From Pirellulaceae bacterium (lineage in GTDB: Bacteria > Planctomycetota > Planctomycetia > Pirellulales > Pirellulaceae): DNA of 64,000 nt. The translations under genes and the position numbers were made by a program. The first letter of the stretch is position 1, and the number at the start of each line of letters is the position of its first letter. A model generated the notes under the pieces. The model was not told where the DNA came from, made no database searches, and saw only the letters and a program-made list of their open reading frames with translations. Positions 26,304 through 35,538 of the stretch are shown piece after piece. The stretch covers positions 62,001 to 126,000 of the forward strand of contig JAHBXT010000002.1 in NCBI GenBank assembly GCA_019636385.1. Direction: 5' to 3'.

Positions 26304-27287
26304 TCACCAAATTCCACTTCCCGTTGAACCAAGACAGGGGGAACCGTTCGCTCGCAGATGCCGCTGGCCTCGTCGCAATGCGATACCCATGAGTGACATC
26401 AGACTTAATAGGGCACTTGAAGGCTCTGGCACGCTCGTTGCGCTGAAACCTTCAATATGCACATGAGTCGGTCCCGTCGCATTCTCGTGTTCGATGTAAA
26501 AGCCCAGCCCGGTGACATTCAAGAAAGTTTGCGGATTAAACGCGCCAGCTTCGTTGAAATCTAACGATAATAGATCTGCCGCCGTCGGGCTACCACCGGC
26601 CAAGGTGGGGTTGTATAGCCCCCAATTAGTCAAACTAGAGTATGGAACAGTAATGGTTGCGTTGTTCGTCAATTGGACGGTGGCTTGTGAGACGTAGAAC
26701 TGTGAACCATTACGCACAACCCAACGAAGATCTTGGTCTGTGTGATGTCCAGCCACTTGTGACGTTCGAATGACAAATTGCCCGGTTCCAAGTTTGAGGT
26801 TTGGATATGCGTACAGCCCATTAAGGAAATTTGCCTTATCCCAATAGATCAGTTGATGGAACGTATGGACATGTGTACCCGTATCCACGTGAAAATGTAG
26901 GCTATCGTTGGGTCCTTGATTGAGTACTTCCAAGTCATTGAAGCCATCATTGCTGGGAAGTGTTGGTGAGGTTACGGAGCCTCCTCCCCAAAATGTATCG
27001 CTCGTTCCACTGTATCCGCTGGGCGGACTGAACGGTGTCGAGCGATAAGCGCGTCCGGCAATACTGCCCCCTCCCCCATCGGGAAATGGACCATCGGGAT
27101 CGCCATACTGATTCCCGCCGGAGGTATTTAGCGGATTGTGATCAGCATAATTCTGCGCCGAACTAACATAGTTTCCGCCCCATTCCACTGCGATTAAATC
27201 CGCACGGCCTATTGTGCCTAGCCCCACCGAAGCTAGAAAAGCCAGAGCAAAGGTGCCTTTGCGTCGTCGAGTGATCGACTTTGTCAT
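26304..27287 (-). CDS. PEP-CTERM secreted protein
   Basis: 327 residues. The N-terminus is a signal peptide (RRRKGTFALAFLASVGLGTIGRAD). The mature region has many Gly/Ser/Pro runs and histidine clusters (HFHVDTGTHVHTFHQ, GHHTDQD, THVHIEG), which may bind metal. The C-terminus has the exosortase sorting signal: VPEPSSALLSLMSLMGIALRRGQ (PEP motif, hydrophobic helix, basic cluster). The 18 or so residues after the basic cluster are unusual and come from a repeated DNA motif. An RBS (GGAGAC) precedes ATG 27287. Role unknown; predicted to be sorted to the envelope or released by exosortase. Confidence 0.85.
   Translation of the reverse strand: MTKSITRRRKGTFALAFLASVGLGTIGRADLIAVEWGGNYVSSAQNYADHNPLNTSGGNQYGDPDGPFPDGGGGSIAGRAYRSTPFSPPSGYSGTSDTFWGGGSVTSPTLPSNDGFNDLEVLNQGPNDSLHFHVDTGTHVHTFHQLIYWDKANFLNGLYAYPNLKLGTGQFVIRTSQVAGHHTDQDLRWVVRNGSQFYVSQATVQLTNNATITVPYSSLTNWGLYNPTLAGGSPTAADLLSLDFNEAGAFNPQTFLNVTGLGFYIEHENATGPTHVHIEGFSATSVPEPSSALLSLMSLMGIALRRGQRHLRANGSPCLGSTGSGIW
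26321..26337 (-). repeat. 17-bp repeat, copy 1 (CTGTCTTGGTTCAACGG)
   Basis: An exact copy lies at 29583-29599 on the plus strand, and the following ~16 bases are also partly alike. In one frame it reads LSWFNGK. On this strand that frame stays open about 55 codons past the repeat, so it may be a scrap of a lost gene. The copy forms the last codons of the PEP-CTERM gene. Confidence 0.5.
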
Positions 27288-27609
27288 GACGTGTCTCCAG
27301 TTTGCGTTCTAAATGTTCCCCGCATGAACTGCGCGGGAATTAGCTAATCACTGAATGCATTTTCGATAGATGCTCTGGGAGTGGACATCACATGATCAAC
27401 CCATTCTCGATTGGTGGATTCCACTATTTATTCCAGAAGCAAAGTGCAGAAGAACCTATTTGAACCGCCAATGGTATTGGTTCAGCCTAAGATGTGAAAA
27501 TGTGGTTAGCCTTTAGTGTAGAAATGAAGAGGGACTGAAGACGGACTACTTTGATGGGGGCCAGCCCCCAAGCTCCGGGATTTTGCGTTTGAGGCCATTA
27601 GCAAATGGG
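27288..27609. other. Intergenic, no feature seen
   Basis: About 320 bp between the PEP-CTERM gene and the integrase pseudogene. It must hold the promoter of the leftward PEP-CTERM gene, but no consensus hexamers or strong hairpins are evident. Confidence 0.4.
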
Positions 27610-28510
27610 CTACAGTGTGGTTGCGGTAGCGGAGGAGTTTGAATTGATCTGGCTCAGTCCGCTACCGACATTTGTAAACGGCAACGGTGCGGCGCTCGAG
27701 GTGCTTCCCAGCAGAACTCCATCCTCCGCAACATCACTGTCAGTATGGTTCGTATTAGACGGTGATGGCGAATCCGAGCAGCCTTTCTCTCTAACTGCTG
27801 CGCGAGCCAACGCACGCCGCTGGCGAGCTTCGGAAAGTTTGCGATCCCGCTCATCGAAGATCGTTTGCGGACGACCCTAGAGCATCGCTTGTGAGGTCAC
27901 ATGGCCGATGGCGCTGTGCAGCAGCACGGTATTGAACTGGATAACGAATTTCTCTACGCCTCGTTTCGCATCATTCAGGCTCAAAGGGGTCAAGGGCTGA
28001 ATGCACTGGAATTTGATCGTGCGTTGGTACCGCTCGATATCGCCATTGCTCTGGGGATAGTAAGGGCTAGTGCAAACATGCTTCATACCACACAGGCGAA
28101 CGAAGTGCTTGAAGTCTTTCGCAACCAACTGGGGGGCCATTGTCCGAGATGATCCGTGGAGTGACATCTGGATATTTTTCGCGAGCTGCCCGCGGAATGA
28201 CTTCGATGTCGACCTCCTCCATCTTTTGGCGAATATCCCAATGCACCACACTTCGACTGTCGCCGTCCAGAATACTGGCCATGAAATAAAAGGTGCTTGC
28301 GATATTCAAATAGGAAACACCGATGTGCCATTGATCGTGGGCTGCCAGTGGTTGTTGGAAACCAGTCCCTTTGAGCGACCGTTTCGCGTTACGCTTAAGT
28401 AGACCTGCCTGGCTCAAAACCCGGTACACGGTACCAGCGCTGCAGGCCACTACGTTGGCATCGAGCATCATGTACATCAGCCGCTCATAACCCTCCAGTG
28501 GGTGATGGAA
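27610..28510 (-). pseudogene. Broken rve/DDE integrase (transposase)
   Basis: Reads from FHHPLEGYERLMYMMLDANVV (HTH_21 region) through HIGVSYLNIASTFYFMASILDGDSRSVVHWDIR to TPRIISDNGP. It then shifts frame at a run of six Gs (about 28130-28136) and continues LVAKDFKHFVRLCGMKHVCTSPYYPQSNGDIERYQRTIK. After SQAML an in-frame TAG (27877-27879) interrupts what would continue GRPQTIFDERDRKLSEARQRRALARAAV to a stop near 27610. The 5' end is also lost, with a TGA just upstream of the HTH region. It therefore has one frameshift, one nonsense codon and a truncation: dead. Confidence 0.8.
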
Positions 28511-28770
28511 ATGGTGTTTTGGTCAGGCGGGAAGTGTGAAACGGGAGCGACCGCCGTTGAGAACAAGATTCACGTCAATCCCTAACAATAGCGATTCCTC
28601 GCAAGCGTGTATCCCAGAATACTAGCGGAATTCACTAGTGCAAATAGGCAGCAGCCTCGATCGTTCTGGGTTTCATCTCGGGAAACAATACAAAAATTGC
28701 AATTGGGAAAATTGTCCCCGATAGGAAGGTCCTTGACGGATTTCCCAAGCCTTTTTCAGGGAGTCGAGCT

Positions 28771-29505
28771 ATGTGGTATTTGAGACGTGGTTTATGTGGC
28801 TGGCTGTGCTTGGTGGTATTGCAATTGAGCATGCTCAGTTTTTCAGAGCTTAAGGCAAATGCAGCTCTATTGTCGGACCTACTTGCCGGTGGTGAGGTGG
28901 TCAGCGGAGACAAACGCTTCTATGGGTTTGAGAACTATATTGAGACGGGTGACTTGAGTGTCAGCGCCGCAACAATTCAGGTAATTCCAATTCAGACCAT
29001 AGTGTTGGGCCAGTTAGAGTATGGCATTCGTTTTCAAACACCAACTGGCTGGGAACTTAATGGGGCCAATAAAAACTATGATATGTCACTTGACTTTCAT
29101 GTCATGCGACTGGATGGTCTGGCTCTCATCACAGACAATACACTAGAGTTTACAGGCAATTACGTAGGTGGTGGTGAGGCGCATCTCGTGGAGGGCGTAG
29201 TCGATGATGATACGCTCGACACGCTAGCCAATAAGGAGGTGTTCCTCAATCTTGGTGGGACCGGCGTCGACAAGCTAATCGACCACCAGATATTTGCTCA
29301 CCCTGCAGCTAGATTGCGCATCAGCAAGGACTTTCAACTGCAAACACGATTTGCAGGAGACAATATCTTCGTGAGCCATTTCGATCAGACTTTCTCGCAG
29401 GTGCCCGAGCCTTCAGGTCTGATGTTATCGGTCATCGGAGCTGTGTGTATGCTGAACTTTTACGGAACTCGACGCCTCAATCCGAAGAATCGCCTGAACA
29501 TTTGA
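28771..29505 (+). CDS. PEP-CTERM secreted protein
   Basis: 244 residues. Signal peptide LCGWLCLVVLQLSMLSFSELKANA. The mature domain begins ALLSDLLAGGEVVSGDKRFYGFENY, the usual opening of a widespread PEP-CTERM beta-sandwich group (LxDLLAGGTIxVGDKxFxxF). The C-terminus is VPEPSGLMLSVIGAVCMLNFYGTRR, the exosortase sorting signal. AGGGAG sits eight bases before ATG 28771. It lies between two transposase ruins. Function of the sandwich domain is unknown. Confidence 0.85.
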   Translation: MWYLRRGLCGWLCLVVLQLSMLSFSELKANAALLSDLLAGGEVVSGDKRFYGFENYIETGDLSVSAATIQVIPIQTIVLGQLEYGIRFQTPTGWELNGANKNYDMSLDFHVMRLDGLALITDNTLEFTGNYVGGGEAHLVEGVVDDDTLDTLANKEVFLNLGGTGVDKLIDHQIFAHPAARLRISKDFQLQTRFAGDNIFVSHFDQTFSQVPEPSGLMLSVIGAVCMLNFYGTRRLNPKNRLNI

Positions 29506-29582
29506 TAATTCATTTGGTAATTGTGAGCGATGTGTCTCTAAGTTGTGATTACTGATCGTGACATGATGAATGCCCGTATAGG

Positions 29583-29599
29583 CTGTCTTGGTTCAACGG
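29583..29599 (+). repeat. 17-bp repeat, copy 2 (CTGTCTTGGTTCAACGG)
   Basis: Identical to the minus-strand sequence at 26321-26337. Here the LSWFNGK reading stops at once (TGA). It lies 78 bp after a PEP-CTERM gene, while copy 1 overlaps the end of another PEP-CTERM gene. Confidence 0.5.
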
Positions 29600-29692
29600 C
29601 AAATGAAAATTCGGAGCCTTAGGTTTGACTGAGAATTGAATTCGTCCGTGGCGCTGTAAAAGGCATTCCGCGCGGTGGGGGTTATAGCATTG

Positions 29693-29756
29693 GGGTTAAA
29701 GTTAGAAGTGAAGGGGTGACCCTGTTTGAGGAATCACCCACTTCTAACTTCAACCC
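29693..29756. repeat. Long hairpin with 18-bp near-perfect arms
   Basis: Arms at 29693-29710 (GGGTTAAAGTTAGAAGTG) and 29739-29756 match at 17 of 18 positions when one is inverted. Inside them GGTGA and TCACC extend the stem past a three-base bulge. It lies between the PEP-CTERM gene and the ISAs1 ruin. It may be a terminator (no T tract), an IS end or a small non-autonomous element. Confidence 0.6.
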
Positions 29757-29808
29757 TTGCATCGGCGCTCAGGTCGCACCCCCTGCGCACGGCCAGCGCG
29801 TAATTAAG

Positions 29809-30659
29809 TTATTGTCCGCCAAGGACTTGCTCAAGGATGTCGGTATTGTAGGCTGCTAATTCCATGCGACCGATGATGCTGTCGTTCTTCTTCTGCCCGC
29901 GTTTAAGCAGCGAGATAGCGAAGCGTCGTAGCCAATTGAGGTTGTTGACTAAGGCCCGCTCACTGGTCTGCTGCGCGTCCTCGCGAAAGGTCACGTCCAA
30001 CGTCCAGTGCATCGACTCGATCGATCAGTGACCGCGCACGGTAGCGTCAAACGCGGATACGGTCAGCAGTCGGCCAGAGGAAGAAGTAGCGTGTCTGGAA
30101 TGTCTCTTGTTGGTTGGCAACTGTACTGACGCGAACCGCATAGCCGATAGCTTTGACCGAGGGCCAGGCTTTCTTGATCGGCGAAGCTTGCTTCAGCTTG
30201 ATCATTGCGTAGCTGCGTTCATCAACCCGCCCGTGTGACTGGTCGGTGGTTTGGAGGCTGCTGCCGTACTGGTCTTGCCATCGGGTGGCAATCAACCGAG
30301 GCTGACCATCTTCTGTTTGTTCCATGTACGAGGCTAGCCAGCGCTTGAAACATTTCTGAAACGCTTGGGGTTCAAGCGCAATGAGCAACCTGCGAATACA
30401 ATCTCGCGATGGCAGGCCGCCAGGAAGCTTCAAGAATCTTTCCAGAAAGTCTCGCTTGCCCTTGGCCCAGCGCTCGGGTGCCTGTCGGACCTTTGGCACC
30501 TGAGATAATCGCGCAAATGCAGATCACGATCAGATCAGTCAATTTGTGTTTGCGGTTCTTGGTGTCTCTCGGATCGGACAAACTCTCGAAGTATTGACAC
30601 TGGCCAGGTCGACTCGAACCGCTTTTACAGTGGACATGATTGGCTCTCTCGTAGACCAA
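29809..30659 (-). pseudogene. Gutted ISAs1-family transposase
   Basis: The N-terminal region FESLSDPRDTKNRKHKLTDLIVICICAIISGAKGP is followed by a frameshift into KGKRDFLERFLKLPGGLPSRDCIRRLLIALEPQAFQKCFKRWL, the ISAs1/H-repeat signature. The text then jumps to ERSYAMIKLKQASPIKKAWPSVKAIGYAVRV, skipping the IDGK and DAMG catalytic blocks, so roughly 150 codons are deleted. The tail VRGH-(stop)-SIESMHWTLDVTFREDAQQTSERALVNNLNWLRRFA has a nonsense codon near 30030. Inactive. Confidence 0.75.
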
Positions 30660-30817
30660 GCAGCGAAACAGCCTCCACGGTCTTCGCAGAAAGAGTCTCG
30701 TTGCGCATGCCTATGGTCTATCAAAGAAATCCATATCGCGCAAGGCTACCTAGGCAGCCTTGTATTGCGCGTTGGCCGTGCCCTAATACCCATTGCCCAA
30801 TGACTAGGTCCTACTGT

Positions 30818-31537
30818 CTATTCAAAAATCAGCGCGCCGAAGTTTTGGGTTTCGTGGAAGCTGGGCCCGACGGGGGACCAGTGCCAGCTTGATGGCCGGC
30901 CATGGTCGTAGTCCATGCGATAGAAATTGGCTTGCCACCGAGTACCCGGCTGCGGTGGGACTTGTCGGAGCGGGCTCAGAAGCGCAAACGGCAGGAAGAC
31001 CTCGGCGCTCCAGCCGGTTATCGCTGCCCCGGATTCCATCTCGCCACCGTGGATGGCAATCGCCTTTCGAGTACGGCGATTAGCTTCGTAATGCCAGGGT
31101 CGCCAACCAAGAAATTGGCCGTCAAAGTTGGGAACGAGGATCGGTAGTTCAAAACCGAGCGGCGATATCTCGTATTCGAAGTAGATCGGATATCGCTGGT
31201 CCGTCCAGAAAAAGCATTCAAAAACGTCCTCGGTCCACAGGTCGCTGAAATCCTCTTGCAAAGTCGCAGACAGAATGCGATCGCTGCCGTCGAACAGTAC
31301 ATAAATACCGCTTGTCGAGTATAGAATCTTAAATCGTGAATTGTAATCAGCCGAGCTGTCTGCACGGAGCTGCATTGGCACCCAGTCTACTTGGTCCCAG
31401 GCTGGATGGTCTCCAATTCCGGTAACTTCAAAGTCGCTGCAGCTTGCTACTTTAATGCTGGGCACTGCATTGCGCTGATGCTGTTCTGGCATAGAGTTTG
31501 GATAGGATGTTGAGTGAAAGAGCGTGTCATGAGGCAC
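30818..31537 (-). CDS. CBM9-like carbohydrate-binding domain protein
   Basis: About 239 residues forming a single beta-sandwich of the CBM9-like/DOMON-like group. Markers are HPAWDQVDWVPM (start of domain), FKILYSTSGIYVLFDGSDR, LWTEDVFECFFWTD, YFEYEISPLGFELPILVPN and WSAEVFLPFALLSPL with WQANFYRMDYDHG. There is no signal peptide in either start choice (GTG 31537 or ATG 31492), so export is uncertain. Members in planctomycetes are often annotated only as carbohydrate-binding family 9-like; the ligand is not known. Confidence 0.8.
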   Translation of the reverse strand: MPHDTLFHSTSYPNSMPEQHQRNAVPSIKVASCSDFEVTGIGDHPAWDQVDWVPMQLRADSSADYNSRFKILYSTSGIYVLFDGSDRILSATLQEDFSDLWTEDVFECFFWTDQRYPIYFEYEISPLGFELPILVPNFDGQFLGWRPWHYEANRRTRKAIAIHGGEMESGAAITGWSAEVFLPFALLSPLRQVPPQPGTRWQANFYRMDYDHGRPSSWHWSPVGPSFHETQNFGALIFE

Positions 31538-31706
31538 AGGCGGGCTGATGGGAAGCCAACCGAAGCCGCTAGCTTGTAGCGAGTCCGGTGCACTCCCTCT
31601 CGAAAAATGCTGATGGTGCTCTCATGCAGCCCGGCTTGGCGAAATTGCTACAATAGTTCGCTTTGTTGGAATGAACAACAGGCAATCACGATTTGAGGAA
31701 CGCATA

Positions 31707-33761
31707 ATGAGTCGAAAACTCCTTCTAGTGGCGCTGGCATTTGGAATGGTAGGATTCACAATCCAAGTCCAGGCTCAGGAAACTCGTGTTCGCGACCTTC
31801 CCATTCCTGATGGTGCAACCGATGTTAGCTACATGAAGCGTCGTGGTGATGTTCGCTTTCAGGTGCCGACGGATTTCAAAACAACCGGCAACTACTATGG
31901 GAAAACGCTTGCTGAGCAGAAGTGGACCAAAACCGGCAAAGACAATCTGCAAAGCAATTTTTGGGTCCAAAAATTTGCCAAGAATACGCTGTCGCTTGAA
32001 GTTCGCGTCGACAGTCGCGGAGGCGGCAGTGAAGTCCGCTTAACACCTAGCGGTTTGATGTGGGATGAAGGCGACCAGCCTACGCCAAAGGACTTGCCAC
32101 TGCCAAAGGAGACGACCGAGGTTGCTCGTGCAAAACAGAAGGCCAAGGCAGCGGAAGTCGCTGCCCGTGAACAACAGAAGAAGGAGATGGCTGGCCAGCC
32201 CCTGGAACTTCCCAAGCGAAAGGATCGGCCCCACCAGGGAATCGAGAACTTGCCAAAACTACCAAACCATGCAACCATCGTCATGGATGGCAAGACTTAC
32301 ACACTCTCCAATGTCATCGCTTACGAGGTCTTCGAGGACGGCGAGTGGTCTACAAAAGTTGTTGCGACTCAGAGGCCGGTCAAGCAGCAAAGCTTGTTGG
32401 CCAATCTTAAACAAACGGGAACAGACAAAAGCGCCGACGAAAGTTCACTATCGTGGCCACAGCCGTTTGTCTCGATCACGTTGGATGAGGACGACAAGCC
32501 CAAGCGGCTAAATTTACAAGCCGACAAAACACCTGGCAATGGAACCGGCAGTGATCTTTCCGGAGATGCGTTAGTTGAAAACGGTCGTGCGCGTGGCAGC
32601 GTACAACTGAAGGAGCCTGGCTCGTTCTTTGATAAAGTTTACACTGCCGAGATCAGTTTCGATGTTCCGCTACTGACGCGCCAGTCATCGCCAGCGAAGT
32701 TGCTAGTCGATGCGCCCAAGTTGGCCAACTCCGGCACGCTGAAAATGGGAGACAAGACATATAATCTATCCAACGTGGTGGCATACGCAATGAAGCAGTT
32801 TGACAAGCCGATGACGACCATTGTGCTTTCAGAAAAGCCGCTGAACATGACGAAGCTCACCGCAGCACTGGGCAAGAAGAGCGCCGATGACTATTTTGAA
32901 TTTACAGCGCAGGTCAAGCTGGTTGTTGATGCCGAAGATAATGTCAACTCGACACAAATCTGGGCAGACAACGCCAGCATCAGTGGCAACAATGAAAATG
33001 CCAGCGAGATTGTCATCGAAGATGGTCGTGCTCGGGGTACTGCCAAGATGCTCACCCCAGGTGAATTCTTCAACAAGCAGTACAGCTTCGAGGTGAGTTT
33101 CGACACAGTTGTGTTGGGAGCAACGATCACCAATTCGTCTCCGCCAAACGCTCCTGTCGAAGGATTGGTTGCCGACAGCCACAACGGTTTGCCATTTCCC
33201 GAGGGGGGCGAGGGGTATCAATCCGAAGGCAGCAATTTCCGCAAGCAGACGAGTAAGACGGTCCCGGCCAATCTGAAATCTGTTATCGACTTCTATCGGC
33301 GCGAGTTGACCGCACCGGCGTGGACCGAAATCAAGGAAGCTGCCAAGATAGAACCGACATCAGCTTCGTTGTCGTTTACCGGACCAGATGGCAGTATGCT
33401 GGTGCAACTGACTTCCGAAGGCGATAAGACGGCGATAGCCTTGATTTCGCGCGACGCACAAGGTGCCAAGGCCGCTGGTGTTTTACCTGGAAACGGCAAA
33501 GGTCGATTGCTCGTCGGCAATGCGTCAGAGGAAGCAGCCGCCGTGACCATCAACAAGAAGGCCTATACAGTTGCGGCCGGCGCCGGTGCAGAAGATCCGA
33601 CGAGCGGATTAAATTTTGAAGTCTCGCCTGGCAAATTTGTGGTGGAGGTCAAGCTCCCCGACCAAGCGGCCAATACTGAGACGCTGAAGGTCGGTACCGA
33701 CGAAACTTGGGGCGTCGTGATTTTGCCAACAGGAACCTGCCTGTCGATTCAACTTTATTGA
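31707..33761 (+). CDS. Secreted protein with two duplicated domain types, function unknown
   Basis: 684 residues, with signal peptide MSRKLLLVALAFGMVGFTIQVQAQ. Two architectures repeat. An outer module (PIPDGATDVSYMKRRGDVRFQVP near 30, and LPFPEGGEGYQSEGSNFRKQTSKTVP near 505, followed by FYRRELTAPAWTE) brackets the protein. An inner module occurs twice (TYTLSNVIAYEVF...GRARGSVQLKEPGSFFDKVYTAEISFDVPLL, and TYNLSNVVAYAMK...GRARGTAKMLTPGEFFNKQYSFEVSFDTVVL). A Lys/Ala/Glu-rich linker lies near 145-175. I recognise no catalytic motif. Internal duplication suggests a binding or structural role at the cell surface. ATG 31707 is chosen over 31671 because the signal peptide starts there. Confidence 0.78.
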   Translation: MSRKLLLVALAFGMVGFTIQVQAQETRVRDLPIPDGATDVSYMKRRGDVRFQVPTDFKTTGNYYGKTLAEQKWTKTGKDNLQSNFWVQKFAKNTLSLEVRVDSRGGGSEVRLTPSGLMWDEGDQPTPKDLPLPKETTEVARAKQKAKAAEVAAREQQKKEMAGQPLELPKRKDRPHQGIENLPKLPNHATIVMDGKTYTLSNVIAYEVFEDGEWSTKVVATQRPVKQQSLLANLKQTGTDKSADESSLSWPQPFVSITLDEDDKPKRLNLQADKTPGNGTGSDLSGDALVENGRARGSVQLKEPGSFFDKVYTAEISFDVPLLTRQSSPAKLLVDAPKLANSGTLKMGDKTYNLSNVVAYAMKQFDKPMTTIVLSEKPLNMTKLTAALGKKSADDYFEFTAQVKLVVDAEDNVNSTQIWADNASISGNNENASEIVIEDGRARGTAKMLTPGEFFNKQYSFEVSFDTVVLGATITNSSPPNAPVEGLVADSHNGLPFPEGGEGYQSEGSNFRKQTSKTVPANLKSVIDFYRRELTAPAWTEIKEAAKIEPTSASLSFTGPDGSMLVQLTSEGDKTAIALISRDAQGAKAAGVLPGNGKGRLLVGNASEEAAAVTINKKAYTVAAGAGAEDPTSGLNFEVSPGKFVVEVKLPDQAANTETLKVGTDETWGVVILPTGTCLSIQLY

Positions 33762-33790
33762 TCAGGGCGAACTTGGATTCCGCTGGGCAG

Positions 33791-33850
33791 ACGCTCGTTC
33801 CCGGTCCTCGCTTGGGAACGCACTGTCTTCGAGGTTCTGCCTCGCAGCAT
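33791..33850. repeat. Double-hairpin element between convergent genes
   Basis: GTTCCC (33797-33802) pairs with GGGAAC (33814-33819), and CGAGG (33830-33834) pairs with CCTCG (33840-33844). The sequence (CTCGTTCCC...GGGAACGCACTG) belongs to a type of short dispersed palindrome I have seen in many bacterial genomes. It lies between the stops of two convergent genes and could serve as a two-way terminator. Confidence 0.55.
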
Positions 33851-33916
33851 GTGAATATTGCAGGAGACAGCTTTATTAGCTGGTTCTCCCAATCGTATGG
33901 GAGATGAACATCAGAC

Positions 33917-35395
33917 TCAGGCGATGATCTTTTCGACCACATGAGCTTCCTCAACACCCGTCAAACGCTGGTCGAGTCCCTGGTAGGCAAAGGTCAGGCG
34001 GCGATGATCAATTCCTAATTGATGCAGAATTGTGGCGTTCAGATCATTGATGTGGACCGCGTCGTCCTCGAATCGAGTCGTCCGCTGGCCGTCCGCATCG
34101 ACAATGTTGTAACTATACTCATCGGTCCGCCCGTGCTCGATGCCACCTTGAATTCCCCCGCCAGCTAGCCAGGCTGTAAAGCAGCGAGGGTGATGATCGC
34201 GTCCATAGTCAGTGTCGGTTTGCTTGCCCTGGCTGTAGACCGTGCGTCCAAATTCACCGGAACAAATGACCAGCGTATCATGCAGCATACCGCGTTGCTT
34301 GAGATCCTGAATCAAAGCCGCCCAGGGCTGGTCAACGTCTTTACATTGACCGCGCAGCTTTGCAGGCAGCGCACTATGGTGATCCCAGCCACGATGAAAT
34401 ACCTGTACAAAACGCACGCCACGCTCGACCATCCGCCTGGCCAATAAACAGTTACGGGCGAACGAGCCCGATTTCTCGACTTCGGGTCCATATAGCTTCT
34501 TGACTGAGTCGGGTTCCTCTGAAAGATCCGTCAGTTCAGGCACTGAAGCTTGCATGCGGAATGCCATCTCTTGTTGGGCAATTGTGGTTTGGATCTCGGG
34601 ATCACCGATGTCGGAGGCGTGTTTCTGATTGAGCTGAGTCACCAGGTCGAGCATCTGCTTGCGGCTGCTGCGGGTAACACCCGATGGGTTCGACAAAAAT
34701 AGTACCGGATCGCCGGCTGACTGAAAGGCGACTCCTTGATACTTCGATGGCAAGAATCCGGTACCCCACAGACGACTGTACAGAGCCTGCACGTTCTGTT
34801 GGTCTCCAGACCAATAGGCTGAATTCAGCACAATGAAGTCTGGCAGGTTTTTGTTGAGCGACCCCAGGCCATAGCTCAACCAAGCACCCAAACTCGGCTT
34901 GCCCTGGATTTGCGAGCCGGTGCACATCTGTGTCTTGCCCTCATCGTGGTTAATCGCCTCGGTACGCATCGACTTGATGAAACACAGGTCGTCGACCACG
35001 GTTGACAAGTGTGGCAACAACTCGCTCATATACCTGCCGCAGTCACCTTGCCGAGAGAACTTGAAAATCGAAGGCTGAATCAACTTGGCTTGGCCATCGG
35101 TCATGGCGGTCACACGCTGGCCGTCGCGAACATCGTCCGGCAACGGCTGTTTGTATTTCGCCTCAAGTTCCGGTTTGTAGTCGTACAAGTCGATCTGGCT
35201 GGGGGCTCCTCCCATAAACAAAAAGATGACGCGTTTTGCGCGTGGTGGAAAATGTGGCAGCTCCGCTAATTCTGCGGAGGCTTGCTTGGCGACCAAGGAG
35301 CCGAGAACGGCCGCTCCGAGTCCCATGCCGGTGTGGTATAGGAACCGACGTCGCATTTGTGGCCAATGATATTGACTGAGAAATATGTTCGACAT
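33917..35395 (-). CDS. DUF1501 family secreted protein
   Basis: About 492 residues. The twin-arginine-like leader RRRFLYHTGMGLGAAVLGSLVAKQASA precedes KRVIFLFMGGAPSQIDLYDYKPEL, the DUF1501 opening. Further conserved blocks are INHDEGKTQMCTGSQIQGKPSLGAWLSYGLGS, FARNCLLARRMVERGVRFVQVFHRGWDHH, TLVICSGEFGRTVYSQG and GRDHHPRCFTAWLAGGGIQGG. DUF1501 has a sulfatase/alkaline-phosphatase-like fold. In planctomycetes it is nearly always next to a PSD1 (DUF1549/DUF1553) gene, here 36177-38651. Its substrate is unknown. A toxin-antitoxin pair separates the partners. Confidence 0.92.
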   Translation of the reverse strand: MSNIFLSQYHWPQMRRRFLYHTGMGLGAAVLGSLVAKQASAELAELPHFPPRAKRVIFLFMGGAPSQIDLYDYKPELEAKYKQPLPDDVRDGQRVTAMTDGQAKLIQPSIFKFSRQGDCGRYMSELLPHLSTVVDDLCFIKSMRTEAINHDEGKTQMCTGSQIQGKPSLGAWLSYGLGSLNKNLPDFIVLNSAYWSGDQQNVQALYSRLWGTGFLPSKYQGVAFQSAGDPVLFLSNPSGVTRSSRKQMLDLVTQLNQKHASDIGDPEIQTTIAQQEMAFRMQASVPELTDLSEEPDSVKKLYGPEVEKSGSFARNCLLARRMVERGVRFVQVFHRGWDHHSALPAKLRGQCKDVDQPWAALIQDLKQRGMLHDTLVICSGEFGRTVYSQGKQTDTDYGRDHHPRCFTAWLAGGGIQGGIEHGRTDEYSYNIVDADGQRTTRFEDDAVHINDLNATILHQLGIDHRRLTFAYQGLDQRLTGVEEAHVVEKIIA

Positions 35396-35538
35396 TTTCA
35401 CCACTTAGCTTGGTTCTATCTTGCACCTTAGGATGCCAATGACACTCTTTTCAAGCATTAACTTTTAGTTGTTTTGGTCTGGTGTTGACATCGAGGTACT
35501 GGTCATTGGCAAGCGCCTTACTGCTAGGCGTCGAGCAT

